A DNA stretch of 64,000 nucleotides from Rhodocyclaceae bacterium. Its GTDB lineage: Bacteria > Pseudomonadota > Gammaproteobacteria > Burkholderiales > Rhodocyclaceae. A program made the translations under genes and the position numbers. Location of the stretch: contig JAGTRP010000015.1 in NCBI GenBank assembly GCA_018261935.1, positions 1-64,000 of the forward strand, in the 5' to 3' direction. How positions within the stretch are numbered: position 1 is the first letter of the stretch; the number at the start of each line of letters is the position of its first letter. Shown here one piece after another: positions 7,775 through 16,011 of the stretch. The notes beneath the pieces were generated by a model, which saw only the letters and a list, made by a program, of their open reading frames with translations, made no database searches and had not been told where the DNA came from.

Positions 7775-8807
7775 GGCCGGCGTCCCCCTGGAGGTCGATA
7801 TGGGCGTCCGCCGGCATGCCCGGCACCAGCTCGTGGGTGGGGTTGTCGAGGTCGATCTTCACCCGGTAGACCAGGGTGACCCGCTCGGCGTGGGTCTCCA
7901 CGCTCTTGGGGGTGAATTCGGCCTTGGAGGCGATGAAGGAGATGCGGCCCCGGTAGCGCTTGCCGGGGTAGCTGTCGGTGGTGACCGCCACCTCCTGCCC
8001 GAGGCGCACCCGGCTGAGGTCGGGCTCGTTCAGGTAGGCCCGCAGCCAGACGTGGTCCAGGTCGGCGATGGTGATGACCGGGGTCCCCGGCACCACCACT
8101 TCCCCCAGCTCGGCCTGGCGGACGGTCACCACCCCGTCGAAGGGGGCGACCAGGGTGGTGTAGCCGAGGACGATGCGGGCGAGCCTCGCCGCTTCCTCTG
8201 TGTTGCGGACGGCGGCCTCGGCCGACCGGACGTTGCGCTCGGCGAAGGCGGCCAGGGCCCGGTCCCGCTCCAGGGCGGCGCTGGCCTGTCTATAGGCGCT
8301 AGTGGTCTGGTCGAGGGCGGCGGCCGAGAGGAAGCCCTGGCGGCGCAGGTCGGCGTTACGGCGCAGATCCGCCTGGCGCAGGGCCTTTTCCGCTTCGGCG
8401 GCCTTGACGATCTTGCCGGCGGCCACCACGGACTGCCGGGAGGCATCCACCTGCCGCGCCTGGAAGGCCTGGCTGGCTTCGGCGATGGCCACCTGCTGCC
8501 GGTAGTCGGCGTCATCCACCCGGGCCAGCACCGTTCCCGCCTTGACCCACTGGCCCTCGTTGAAGGGCAGCTCGACCAGCCGGGACTGGACGGTCTTGAA
8601 GCTCAACACGCTCTCGTGGGCCTCGATGTTGCCGGAGAGCAGCAGCTGGTTGCGTTCTTGTTGCCGGAACGGCCACCAGTCGCCGGTCCGGCCGTGGTAC
8701 ACCGCCGCCACGACGGCCAGGGCGGCAAGGACGGCCAGCGTCACGAGCAACGCAAGGCGTCTTTTCCCGGGGGGCTGCGGTTCGTTGCGGCTGGCTTTCG
8801 CGGTCAC
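7767..8807 (-). CDS. HlyD-family membrane fusion protein (YbhG-like)
   Basis: 346 residues. An N-terminal helix (about 16-35) anchors it in the inner membrane. A lipoyl-like half (LSGNIEAHESVLSF) follows, then a long coiled-coil hairpin (about 95-190), a second lipoyl half (VAPFDGVVTVRQAELGEVV) and a beta-barrel (VWLRAYLNEPDLSRVRLGQ). I chose the GTG at 8807 because aggagg lies 8 nt upstream and the longer reading frame adds an unrelated polar stretch. It is the first gene of the exporter operon. It should bridge the inner-membrane transporter to an outer-membrane channel encoded elsewhere. Confidence 0.88.
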   Translation of the reverse strand: MTAKASRNEPQPPGKRRLALLVTLAVLAALAVVAAVYHGRTGDWWPFRQQERNQLLLSGNIEAHESVLSFKTVQSRLVELPFNEGQWVKAGTVLARVDDADYRQQVAIAEASQAFQARQVDASRQSVVAAGKIVKAAEAEKALRQADLRRNADLRRQGFLSAAALDQTTSAYRQASAALERDRALAAFAERNVRSAEAAVRNTEEAARLARIVLGYTTLVAPFDGVVTVRQAELGEVVVPGTPVITIADLDHVWLRAYLNEPDLSRVRLGQEVAVTTDSYPGKRYRGRISFIASKAEFTPKSVETHAERVTLVYRVKIDLDNPTHELVPGMPADAHIDLQGDAGHD

Positions 8808-8962
8808 GGGAGTCGTCCTCCTGTGTCCACGGCTGGCGGGGGACGGCTTTAGTTCCCCTGGTGTCGGTTCGCGATTCCGTATTAGATTACCGGTCTCAAA
8901 AAACGCGGTCTCGGACAAGTGTCCGGTTCAAGCGCCTTACTGCCCCAAAAAGACAACCGACC

Positions 8963-9979
8963 ATGCTCAAGACCGATCCCGACAGCGAATTCCTCCGTAC
9001 TCTTTCCGTGCTTTACGTCGAGGATGAAGACGAAGTGCGGGAACTGCTCACCCGCTTCCTCGTCCGCCGCTTCGACAAGGTCGACGTGGCCGCCAACGGC
9101 CGGGAGGGACTGGAGCTTTTCCGCGCCGGGCATCACGACATCGTCATCACCGACGTGCGCATGCCGGTCATGGACGGCCTCGCCATGGCGGCGGAAATCA
9201 AATCCATGGAGAAGGAAACGCCGGTGATCGTCATCACCGCCTACAACGAGCACGAGTATTTCATGCGGGCGATCGAGATCGGCATCGACCGCTACATCAC
9301 CAAGCCCATCGATCCCGGCCAATTGCTCTCCGCCATCCAGCGCAGCACCAGGATCCACCTGCAGCAGCGAGAGATTGCCGAAGCGCGGGAAGCCACTGCC
9401 AACGCCCTGACCCAGGTGGTGGCAGTCCTGGCCCGGGCCATCGAGTGCCGGGACCCCTATACCGACGGCCACCAGAAGCGGGTATCCGCCCTCGCCGAGG
9501 CCGTCGCCGAAGCCATGGGCCTGCCGCCGGAGCAAGTGGTGGGCATCAGGGTGGGCGCGGCCATCCACGACATTGGCAAGATCCGGGTGCCGACGGAGTT
9601 CCTCAGCATGCCCCGCCGCCTCAGCGACGAGGAATTCACGCTGATCAAGTCCCACGTGGAGGCCGGCATCGAGATCCTGGGGGATGTTTCCTTCCCCTGG
9701 CCCATCGGCGAGATGATCCTCCAGCACCACGAGCGCCTGGATGGTTCGGGCTACCCCCGCGGCCTGAAGGGGGACGAGATTTGCCTCGGCGCGCGGATCA
9801 TCGCCGTCGCCGACGTGGTGGAGGCCATGAGCTCGGACCGCCCCTACCGGCCGGCCATCGGGCCGCAAGCCGCCATGGACGAAATCCGAACCCACCGCGG
9901 CAGCCGCTACGATGCGGCGGTGGTGGATGCCTGCCTGCAACTCCTGGAACAGGATCCGCTGCGCTATCTGGCCCATTGA
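8963..9979 (+). CDS. Response regulator with HD-GYP phosphodiesterase domain
   Basis: 338 residues. The receiver domain (about 14-130) has phosphoacceptor Asp64 in VITDVRMP and Lys in YITKPIDP. The HD-GYP domain (about 150-335) has the HD pair at 202-203 in IHDIGKIRVP, then HVEAG, ILQHHERLDG and GSGYPRGLKG. All metal-ligand motifs of an active cyclic-di-GMP phosphodiesterase are present. The ATG at 8963 puts the receiver domain at the usual distance from the N-terminus. It is convergent with a close paralogue 28 bp away and divergent from the exporter operon. No kinase is directly adjacent on its strand. Confidence 0.92.
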   Translation: MLKTDPDSEFLRTLSVLYVEDEDEVRELLTRFLVRRFDKVDVAANGREGLELFRAGHHDIVITDVRMPVMDGLAMAAEIKSMEKETPVIVITAYNEHEYFMRAIEIGIDRYITKPIDPGQLLSAIQRSTRIHLQQREIAEAREATANALTQVVAVLARAIECRDPYTDGHQKRVSALAEAVAEAMGLPPEQVVGIRVGAAIHDIGKIRVPTEFLSMPRRLSDEEFTLIKSHVEAGIEILGDVSFPWPIGEMILQHHERLDGSGYPRGLKGDEICLGARIIAVADVVEAMSSDRPYRPAIGPQAAMDEIRTHRGSRYDAAVVDACLQLLEQDPLRYLAH

Positions 9980-10007
9980 CGACCGGGCCCGCGCCGGACT
10001 GGCGGCG

Positions 10008-11057
10008 TCAGTCCGGCCGTTTGGCCGACAGGATGTCCGGCCGGGCGTCGAGAATGCGGATGCAGGCATCCACGGCCGCCGGGTCGAACAGCCGTCCCCT
10101 CCCCGACTGGAGTTCCTCCTGGGCCTTGGCGATGCCGAGGGCGGGGCGGTAGGGACGATGGGAGCTCATCGCCTCCACCACGTCGGCCACCGCCAGGATG
10201 CGGGCGGCGGGAAGGATTTCGTCCCCCTTCAGTCCGCGGGGATAGCCCGAGCCGTCCAGGCGCTCGTGGTGCTGGAGGATCATCTCGCCGATCGGCCAGG
10301 GGAAATCCACCTCCTGAACCAGTTCGAAACCGGCCTTGGGATGGCCCTTGACGATGGCGTATTCCATGGGATTGAGCGGACCGGGCCGGCAGATGATTTC
10401 GCTCGGAATGCGGATACTGCCGATGTCGTGGATGAGGGCTGCGAATCGGATGCCTTCGATCTCGTCCGGCGCCATTCCGAGTTCCCGGCCGATGGCTTCG
10501 GCCAGCAGCGAGACCCGCTTCTGGTGGCCGTCGATGTAAGGGTCGCGCATTTCGATGGCGCGCCCCAGGGCCATGACCGTCTGCTGCAGAATCTCCAGGA
10601 TGCGGCGCTGGGCGGCCAGCAGGTCCCGCTGCCGCGCCCGCTCCCGGGTGGCCTCCTGGATGGCGTGGACGAGCAGGTCCGGGTCCACGGGCTTGGTGAC
10701 GTAGCGGTCCACCCCGAGTTCGATGGCCCGCAGGAGAAAATCCCGGTCGCTGTAGGCGGTGACGACGATGATGGGAACCGAACGGCCGGTGGCCTTGATC
10801 CGCTCGATCATCTCCAACCCGTCCAGGCGGGGCATCTTGATGTCGGTCACCACCACGTCGTATTCCCCGGCGACGAACTTCTGCGCGCCCTCCTCCCCAT
10901 CCTCGGCGACATCCAGTCGGGCGACGCGGCGGGTGAGGAAGCGGGCGAGCAGTTCCCGTATTTCCTCCTGATCCTCCACGTAAAGCACCCGCAGGCTGCG
11001 GACGAAGGCGGCGTCCGCCTCGGACGGCGCGGCCGGGATGGTGCTCCGATCGTTCAT
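10008..11057 (-). CDS. Response regulator with HD-GYP domain, HDIGS variant
   Basis: 349 residues, clearly paralogous to the convergent gene at 8963. The receiver has Asp72 in VVTDIKMPRLDG and the output is HD-GYP. The core motif reads HDIGSIRIP (HD at 210-211) where HDIGK is normal, so the conserved Lys is Ser. The other motifs (MILQHHERLDGSGYPRGLKG) are intact. The start overlaps the end of the kinase gene by 4 nt, so the membrane kinase is its partner. It is either a c-di-GMP phosphodiesterase with altered activity or a regulatory version. Confidence 0.92.
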   Translation of the reverse strand: MNDRSTIPAAPSEADAAFVRSLRVLYVEDQEEIRELLARFLTRRVARLDVAEDGEEGAQKFVAGEYDVVVTDIKMPRLDGLEMIERIKATGRSVPIIVVTAYSDRDFLLRAIELGVDRYVTKPVDPDLLVHAIQEATRERARQRDLLAAQRRILEILQQTVMALGRAIEMRDPYIDGHQKRVSLLAEAIGRELGMAPDEIEGIRFAALIHDIGSIRIPSEIICRPGPLNPMEYAIVKGHPKAGFELVQEVDFPWPIGEMILQHHERLDGSGYPRGLKGDEILPAARILAVADVVEAMSSHRPYRPALGIAKAQEELQSGRGRLFDPAAVDACIRILDARPDILSAKRPD

Positions 11058-12538
11058 GCCCGGCCATTCCCGGCCAGCAGGCTGCTGAGCGGCAGCGCCA
11101 GGGTGAAGCGGGCGCCGCGATCGGTGTTCGCAGCTGTCACGCTGCCATCCATGTTTTTCTCGACAATCATTTTGGTCATGTAAAGCCCGATGCCGCTGCC
11201 TTTGTCCTTGGTGGTGAAGTAGGGGTCGAAGATGCGCGGCAAGGCTTCCGCCGGGATGCCGCCGCCATTGTCCTCGATGCTCACCAGCGCCTGCCCGCCC
11301 TCCCGCGTCAGGCGGATGCGGATGCTGCCATCCGCAACGTGGCGCTCCTGGATGGCCTCCTTGGCATTCATGAGGATATTCAGCACCGCCTGGGCGAACT
11401 GGGAGGGGAAGCCCTCGGCCACGATCTGAGGGGGCAGTTCCTCGTCCACGGCGATGCTGTAATTCTTCAGGGCCCCCTGGATGATGAACAGCGCCTGGCG
11501 CACCGCCTCGGCCACGTCGAAATCGGCCTTTTCCTTGTCGGGACGGAAGAACTCGCGGAAATCATCGACTGTGGTGGACATGCGCTGGAGCAGGCGCAAG
11601 GTGTCATTGACCGTCTGGTCGAGCCGTTCCGCGGTCAGCTCGCCATAGTCGTAGTCATCCTTGAGATTGCGGACCAGCAGGCCCAGGGCATTGAGGGGCT
11701 GGCGCCACTGGTGGGCGATGTTATGCACCATCTCGCCCATGGCCGCCAGGCGCGACTGCTGGATGAGGATATGGTCCTTCTGCCGGCTGCGCTCCACTTC
11801 CTCCCGGATCCGCGTTTCCAGGCCGGCATTGAGCTGGCGCACATGCTCTTCCGCCTCGCGCCGCTCGGCCACTTCCTGTTCCAGCCGGCTCTGGCTCAGG
11901 CGCACCTGGTCCCGCATGGCGGTAAAGGAAACCACCAGGTCGCCGACCTCGTCGCGTCCCGGGGGCGGCAGCGCGGCATGGAAGCCGCCCTCCTTCAGGG
12001 CGTGGGCGGCCTGGGCCAGCCGCTGCACCGGGCGCCGCACGGTCAGGTCGAGGACCAGCCCCAGCAGGAAGAAAGAGGCCGCCAGCCCCAACCCCAGCGC
12101 CCCGAGCAGGGCCTGGCGAGCCTGGTGCAGGCTTTCCAGGAGCGCCGCCTCGCTGATCCGGACGCGCAGGATGCCGAGGGAATCGTTCCCCAGGCGCAGG
12201 GCGTGTTCCTGCAACCGCTCTCCCGGCCCCGAGGCCACCTTGGCGGTGCCCGGCAGGGGATAGAGCCGCCGGTTCCGGCTATCGGTGAGCTCGACCTCGA
12301 CCCACTCCGGATTTTCCCGCCGCAGGGAGTCGAGGGTGTCGTGGATGTCGCCCAACTGCTGCGCCGCCACCATGGGCAGCAGGCTTTGCACCAGGCTGGC
12401 CGTCGCCCGCTCCTGCTGGCGATGGAACATCTCCACCTGGTATTTCTCGACCGAGGGCAGCCAGACAATCACCAGATAGCCCATAAGGCCCGTAAAGACC
12501 AGGGCCATGGGCAGGAACAGCTTCAGGCGCAGGTTCAA
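11054..12538 (-). CDS. Membrane sensor histidine kinase
   Basis: 494 residues. Helix 1 (about 8-28) and helix 2 (about 143-163) bracket a periplasmic domain, then come HAMP (about 165-220), a coiled coil, HisKA (GEMVHNIAHQWRQPLNALG) and HATPase_c (ILMNAKEAIQE, IEDNGGGIP, YFTTKDKGSGIGLYM). The start appears to be TTG at 12538, with gagg 8 nt upstream and a basic N-terminus just before the first helix. An ATG ten codons later would cut into that helix. It lies 10 bp after a PhnD-like binding protein and overlaps the HD-GYP regulator, giving a three-gene sensing cascade. Confidence 0.88.
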   Translation of the reverse strand: MNLRLKLFLPMALVFTGLMGYLVIVWLPSVEKYQVEMFHRQQERATASLVQSLLPMVAAQQLGDIHDTLDSLRRENPEWVEVELTDSRNRRLYPLPGTAKVASGPGERLQEHALRLGNDSLGILRVRISEAALLESLHQARQALLGALGLGLAASFFLLGLVLDLTVRRPVQRLAQAAHALKEGGFHAALPPPGRDEVGDLVVSFTAMRDQVRLSQSRLEQEVAERREAEEHVRQLNAGLETRIREEVERSRQKDHILIQQSRLAAMGEMVHNIAHQWRQPLNALGLLVRNLKDDYDYGELTAERLDQTVNDTLRLLQRMSTTVDDFREFFRPDKEKADFDVAEAVRQALFIIQGALKNYSIAVDEELPPQIVAEGFPSQFAQAVLNILMNAKEAIQERHVADGSIRIRLTREGGQALVSIEDNGGGIPAEALPRIFDPYFTTKDKGSGIGLYMTKMIVEKNMDGSVTAANTDRGARFTLALPLSSLLAGNGRA

Positions 12539-12548
12539 GGGATATGCC

Positions 12549-13379
12549 TCAACGCTCGGGAACGAAGAAGTCCTCCAGCCCCAGCTCCCTCAGGGGCTCG
12601 TAATCGCGGGCGCTGGTGGGAATCATGCGGGCCAGGGGAATCTCCTGGAGGAGGACCTTGCCTTCGGGGCTGGCGGCGAGGTCCAGGAGGGCCTTCTGCA
12701 CCGCTTCCCGAACGGCGGCGGGAACCCGGGGATGGGCGGCGACGGGATGGGAGGGGAACGGGCGGGTGGTGTGGATGACCCTGAGCAGCCCCCTCACCGC
12801 ATCCTTCTGCTCGTCCAGGGTCTTCTGCACGCCGCCGCCGGCATCGGCGAGGCCTTGCGCCACGTTGAGATAGACGGCGGTATGGGACTTGACGTAGCTG
12901 GGAGTGATGCGGACCTTGAAGCTGCGGGCCAGCTCCGCCCGCACCAGGAGGCTGGCGCCGATGGCATTGGGGGCCGGGAAGGCCACCGCCTTGCCGTCGA
13001 GATCGGCCGGGGTCCGGATCGGGCTGTCCCCGGCGACCACCAGGATGCCCTGCACGGGCTTGCCGTCCCGGACCAGGGGCAGGTAGCCCTGGGGATTGGC
13101 ATTGGCCACCACCAAGTAGGGATTCATGTAGGCGAAATCGAACTGGCCGGCATTGTAGCCGCGCTCGAAGGACGGAATGTCGGGCAGCAGGGCCAACTCG
13201 AAACTATGGCCGGTGCGCTTTTCGAGTTCCTTGAGGATGGGATTCCAGATGATGAACAGTTGGCGCCGCTCGAACTGGGGGGTGACGCCAAAGACATAGG
13301 ATTCGCCGGCTGCGGCCGAGACGCCCGGCAGTCCGGATAGCGCCAGCAGCCAAGCCAGCATCAGAATGATTTTCTTCAT
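12549..13379 (-). CDS. PhnD-like periplasmic substrate-binding protein
   Basis: 276 residues with a signal peptide (MKKIILMLAWLLALSGLP, cleavage after VSAAA). The segments FGVTPQFERR, LLPDIPSFERGYNAGQFDFA, NPYLVVANA and AFPAPNAIGASLLVRAEL match the phosphate/phosphonate-binding PhnD superfamily. No ABC permease or ATPase accompanies it. It leads an operon with a membrane kinase and an HD-GYP regulator, so I infer that it presents a ligand to the kinase rather than feeding a transporter. The ligand is unknown. Confidence 0.85.
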   Translation of the reverse strand: MKKIILMLAWLLALSGLPGVSAAAGESYVFGVTPQFERRQLFIIWNPILKELEKRTGHSFELALLPDIPSFERGYNAGQFDFAYMNPYLVVANANPQGYLPLVRDGKPVQGILVVAGDSPIRTPADLDGKAVAFPAPNAIGASLLVRAELARSFKVRITPSYVKSHTAVYLNVAQGLADAGGGVQKTLDEQKDAVRGLLRVIHTTRPFPSHPVAAHPRVPAAVREAVQKALLDLAASPEGKVLLQEIPLARMIPTSARDYEPLRELGLEDFFVPER

Positions 13380-13508
13380 TGCCCCTCTCCCTTGAAGCTT
13401 CCTCGACAAGTATGGGCCCGCCCCTGGCCACCCGCAACCGCCGGGGCGCAGTACCGGTGGGGGGCCGGGTAGTAAAATCGGGGTATTACCCCTCCATCTT
13501 TCGACCCC

Positions 13509-15968
13509 ATGCCCGAACAATCCCTGACCCAGCTGATGACCTGGAATATCGTCACGATAGAGCAGGACGCCAGCCTGGCGCGGGCCGCGGAAGTCATGGA
13601 GACGGCCCACATCAGTTCGGTACTGGTGGCGGCGCTGGGCAAGCCGGTGGGCATCGTCACCGAGCGGGACATCCTGCGGGCGCTGGAAGCGATGGTGCCG
13701 CCGGAGCAACCCGTGTCGACGGTGATGGGACGGCCCCTGGTCAGCGCCCGACAGACCCTGACCCTCCACGAGGCCTACCACCTGATGGTGGAAAAAGGCG
13801 TGCGGCATCTCCTGGTGACCGACGGGGAAGGCCAGCCGGCCGGCATCGTCAGCGAAAGCGACTTCCGCTTTCACCTGGGGCTGGATTTCTACCGCCGCCT
13901 GCAGGATGTGCGCACGGTCATGAGTTCCCGGACGCCGGTGCTGCCGCCCACAGCGCCCTTGCGCCAGGCGGTGGCGGCCATGGCCGCCCGCGAGGCCAAT
14001 TGCATTATTGTCGCTGCCGACGGGGTTCCGGTGGGGATCGTCACCGAACGGGATGCGGTGCGCTTCTACCGCCAGGGCAATGGCACCCTGGAGCTGCCCC
14101 TGGCCGAGGTCATGACCTCGCCGGTAGCCACCATCCCGGTGGGCACCCACCTGCACGACGCCATGGAGCGGATGCAGTCCCAGCGCATCCGCCACCTGGT
14201 GGTGGTTGGGGAGGACGGCCTGGTGGCCGGCCTCCTGTCCGAGCACGACGTGGTGCGGCAACTGGAAAACGAATACCTGGACTTCGCCCTGCGGGAAAGC
14301 CGCCAGACCCGCCAGCAGCTGCAGGACAGCGAAATGCGGCGCCGCGCCGTCTTCAACCAGGCGAGCGAACACATGGGCATCCTGGACCTGGATGGCACCC
14401 TGCGGGATATCAACCGTTCAGCCCTGGCCCTGATCGGCGGCTGGCCGGAGGAAGTGGTGGGCAAGCCCTTCTGGGATACGCCCTGGTGGTCCCACGATGC
14501 CGCCCTGCAGGCCCGGCTGCGCCAGGCCTTCGCCGAACTCGCCGGCGGCCGCCCCAGCCGCTTCGAAGCGACCCATCCGGCCGCCGACGGCAGCCTGCGC
14601 TACGTTGATTTCCAGCTGCAACCCATTCTGGACGAGACCGGCAAGCTCGCCCTGGCCCTGGCGGAAGGCAGCGACATTACCGAACGCAAGCGGGCCGAGG
14701 CCGAATTGCGCCAATTCCAGCGGGCGGTGGAACAGTGCCCGGTATCGATCATCATCACCGACACCGAAGCCTGCATCCAGTACGTCAATCCCAAATTCAC
14801 CGAGATCACCGGCTATTCCCGGGGGGAAGTCCTGGGCCGGAACCCCAGCCTGCTGCAGTCGGGCCTGACCCAAAAGGCCACTTACGAGCAGCTCTGGGCC
14901 GCCCTCCGCCAGGGGGATGTCTGGACCGGGGAACTGTGCAACCGGCGCAAGGACGGCGAGCCCTTCTGGGAGCTTGCCCGCATCCTGCCCATTACCGATC
15001 CGGCCGGCCGGGCCACCCATTTCCTGGCCGTGAAGGAGGACATCACCGAGCGCCGCCGGGTGGAAGAGCAGCGCCGCCTGGCCTTGAGCGTCTTCCGGAG
15101 CAGCCACGACGGCATTTTCATCACCAATCCCGAAGGCACCATCATCGACGTGAATCGGGCCTTCACCGAGCTGACCGGCTATTCCCGGGAAGAAGCGGTC
15201 GGCCACTCTTCCGGCTTGCTCAATTCGGGGCACCATGACCCGGATTTCTTCCGCCGCCTGTTCGAAACGGCAGCGCAGCAGAGCTACTGGCAGGGGGAAA
15301 TCTGGACCCGGACCAAGGCCGGAGCCGTCAGCGTGGTACTGATGACGGTCAGCGCAGTCTGCGACGGGCAGGGAAATCCGACCCACTATGTCGGCGTATT
15401 CACCGACATTACCCGGAAGAAGGAAAGCGAGCAGCGCCTCGAACGCCTGGCTCACCATGACGCCCTCACCGGCCTGCCCAACCGCAGCCTGTTCCGCGAC
15501 CGCCTGCAGCAGGCCATCCGGAAAAGTCGAAGGGACCAGCAGTCCCTGGCGCTGTTCTTCATCGACCTGGATCATTTCAAGGCGGTGAACGACACCCTGG
15601 GCCACGTCGCCGGGGACCAGCTACTGGTCGAGGCGGCTCGACGCATCGCTTCCTGCGTGCGCAACTCGGACACCGTGGCGCGGCTCGGGGGTGACGAATT
15701 CACGGTGGTCCTGCCCGGGCTGGAGAACCTGGCAGCCGCGGAGCGGGTGGCCCGCGACATGCTGGAGGCACTGGCGGCTCCCTTCATCCTGGGACAGGAA
15801 AAGGCCTGCATATCCGCCAGCATCGGCATCGCCGTTTATCCCGACCACGGGGAAGATCCCGAAGATCTCACCAAAGCCGCCGACCAGGCCATGTACGACG
15901 CCAAGGCCCGGGGGCGGAACGCCTTCAGCTTTGTCGCCGGCACGGCCGCCGAAACGCTGGCGACGTAA
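13509..15968 (+). CDS. CBS-PAS-GGDEF diguanylate cyclase
   Basis: 819 residues, soluble. Four CBS motifs as two Bateman modules occupy about 1-255 (repeated MxxxxVxTI, GIVTERD, GIVSESD, GLLSEHD units). Three PAS domains follow (about 275-400, 405-525, 530-645), with ITERKRAEAE and ITERRRVEEQ linkers. GGDEF occupies about 650-810, with RLGGDEFTVVLPG at the active site. No EAL domain follows. CBS pairs usually bind adenine nucleotides, so the cyclase may respond to energy charge as well as redox or ligand signals. It is divergent from the PhnD/kinase/HD-GYP operon, placing synthesis and breakdown of c-di-GMP side by side. Confidence 0.93.
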   Translation: MPEQSLTQLMTWNIVTIEQDASLARAAEVMETAHISSVLVAALGKPVGIVTERDILRALEAMVPPEQPVSTVMGRPLVSARQTLTLHEAYHLMVEKGVRHLLVTDGEGQPAGIVSESDFRFHLGLDFYRRLQDVRTVMSSRTPVLPPTAPLRQAVAAMAAREANCIIVAADGVPVGIVTERDAVRFYRQGNGTLELPLAEVMTSPVATIPVGTHLHDAMERMQSQRIRHLVVVGEDGLVAGLLSEHDVVRQLENEYLDFALRESRQTRQQLQDSEMRRRAVFNQASEHMGILDLDGTLRDINRSALALIGGWPEEVVGKPFWDTPWWSHDAALQARLRQAFAELAGGRPSRFEATHPAADGSLRYVDFQLQPILDETGKLALALAEGSDITERKRAEAELRQFQRAVEQCPVSIIITDTEACIQYVNPKFTEITGYSRGEVLGRNPSLLQSGLTQKATYEQLWAALRQGDVWTGELCNRRKDGEPFWELARILPITDPAGRATHFLAVKEDITERRRVEEQRRLALSVFRSSHDGIFITNPEGTIIDVNRAFTELTGYSREEAVGHSSGLLNSGHHDPDFFRRLFETAAQQSYWQGEIWTRTKAGAVSVVLMTVSAVCDGQGNPTHYVGVFTDITRKKESEQRLERLAHHDALTGLPNRSLFRDRLQQAIRKSRRDQQSLALFFIDLDHFKAVNDTLGHVAGDQLLVEAARRIASCVRNSDTVARLGGDEFTVVLPGLENLAAAERVARDMLEALAAPFILGQEKACISASIGIAVYPDHGEDPEDLTKAADQAMYDAKARGRNAFSFVAGTAAETLAT

Positions 15969-16011
15969 CCCGCCGGCCTTGACGCAGGCCGCCCGGTCAG
16001 GTTGAAAGGGC

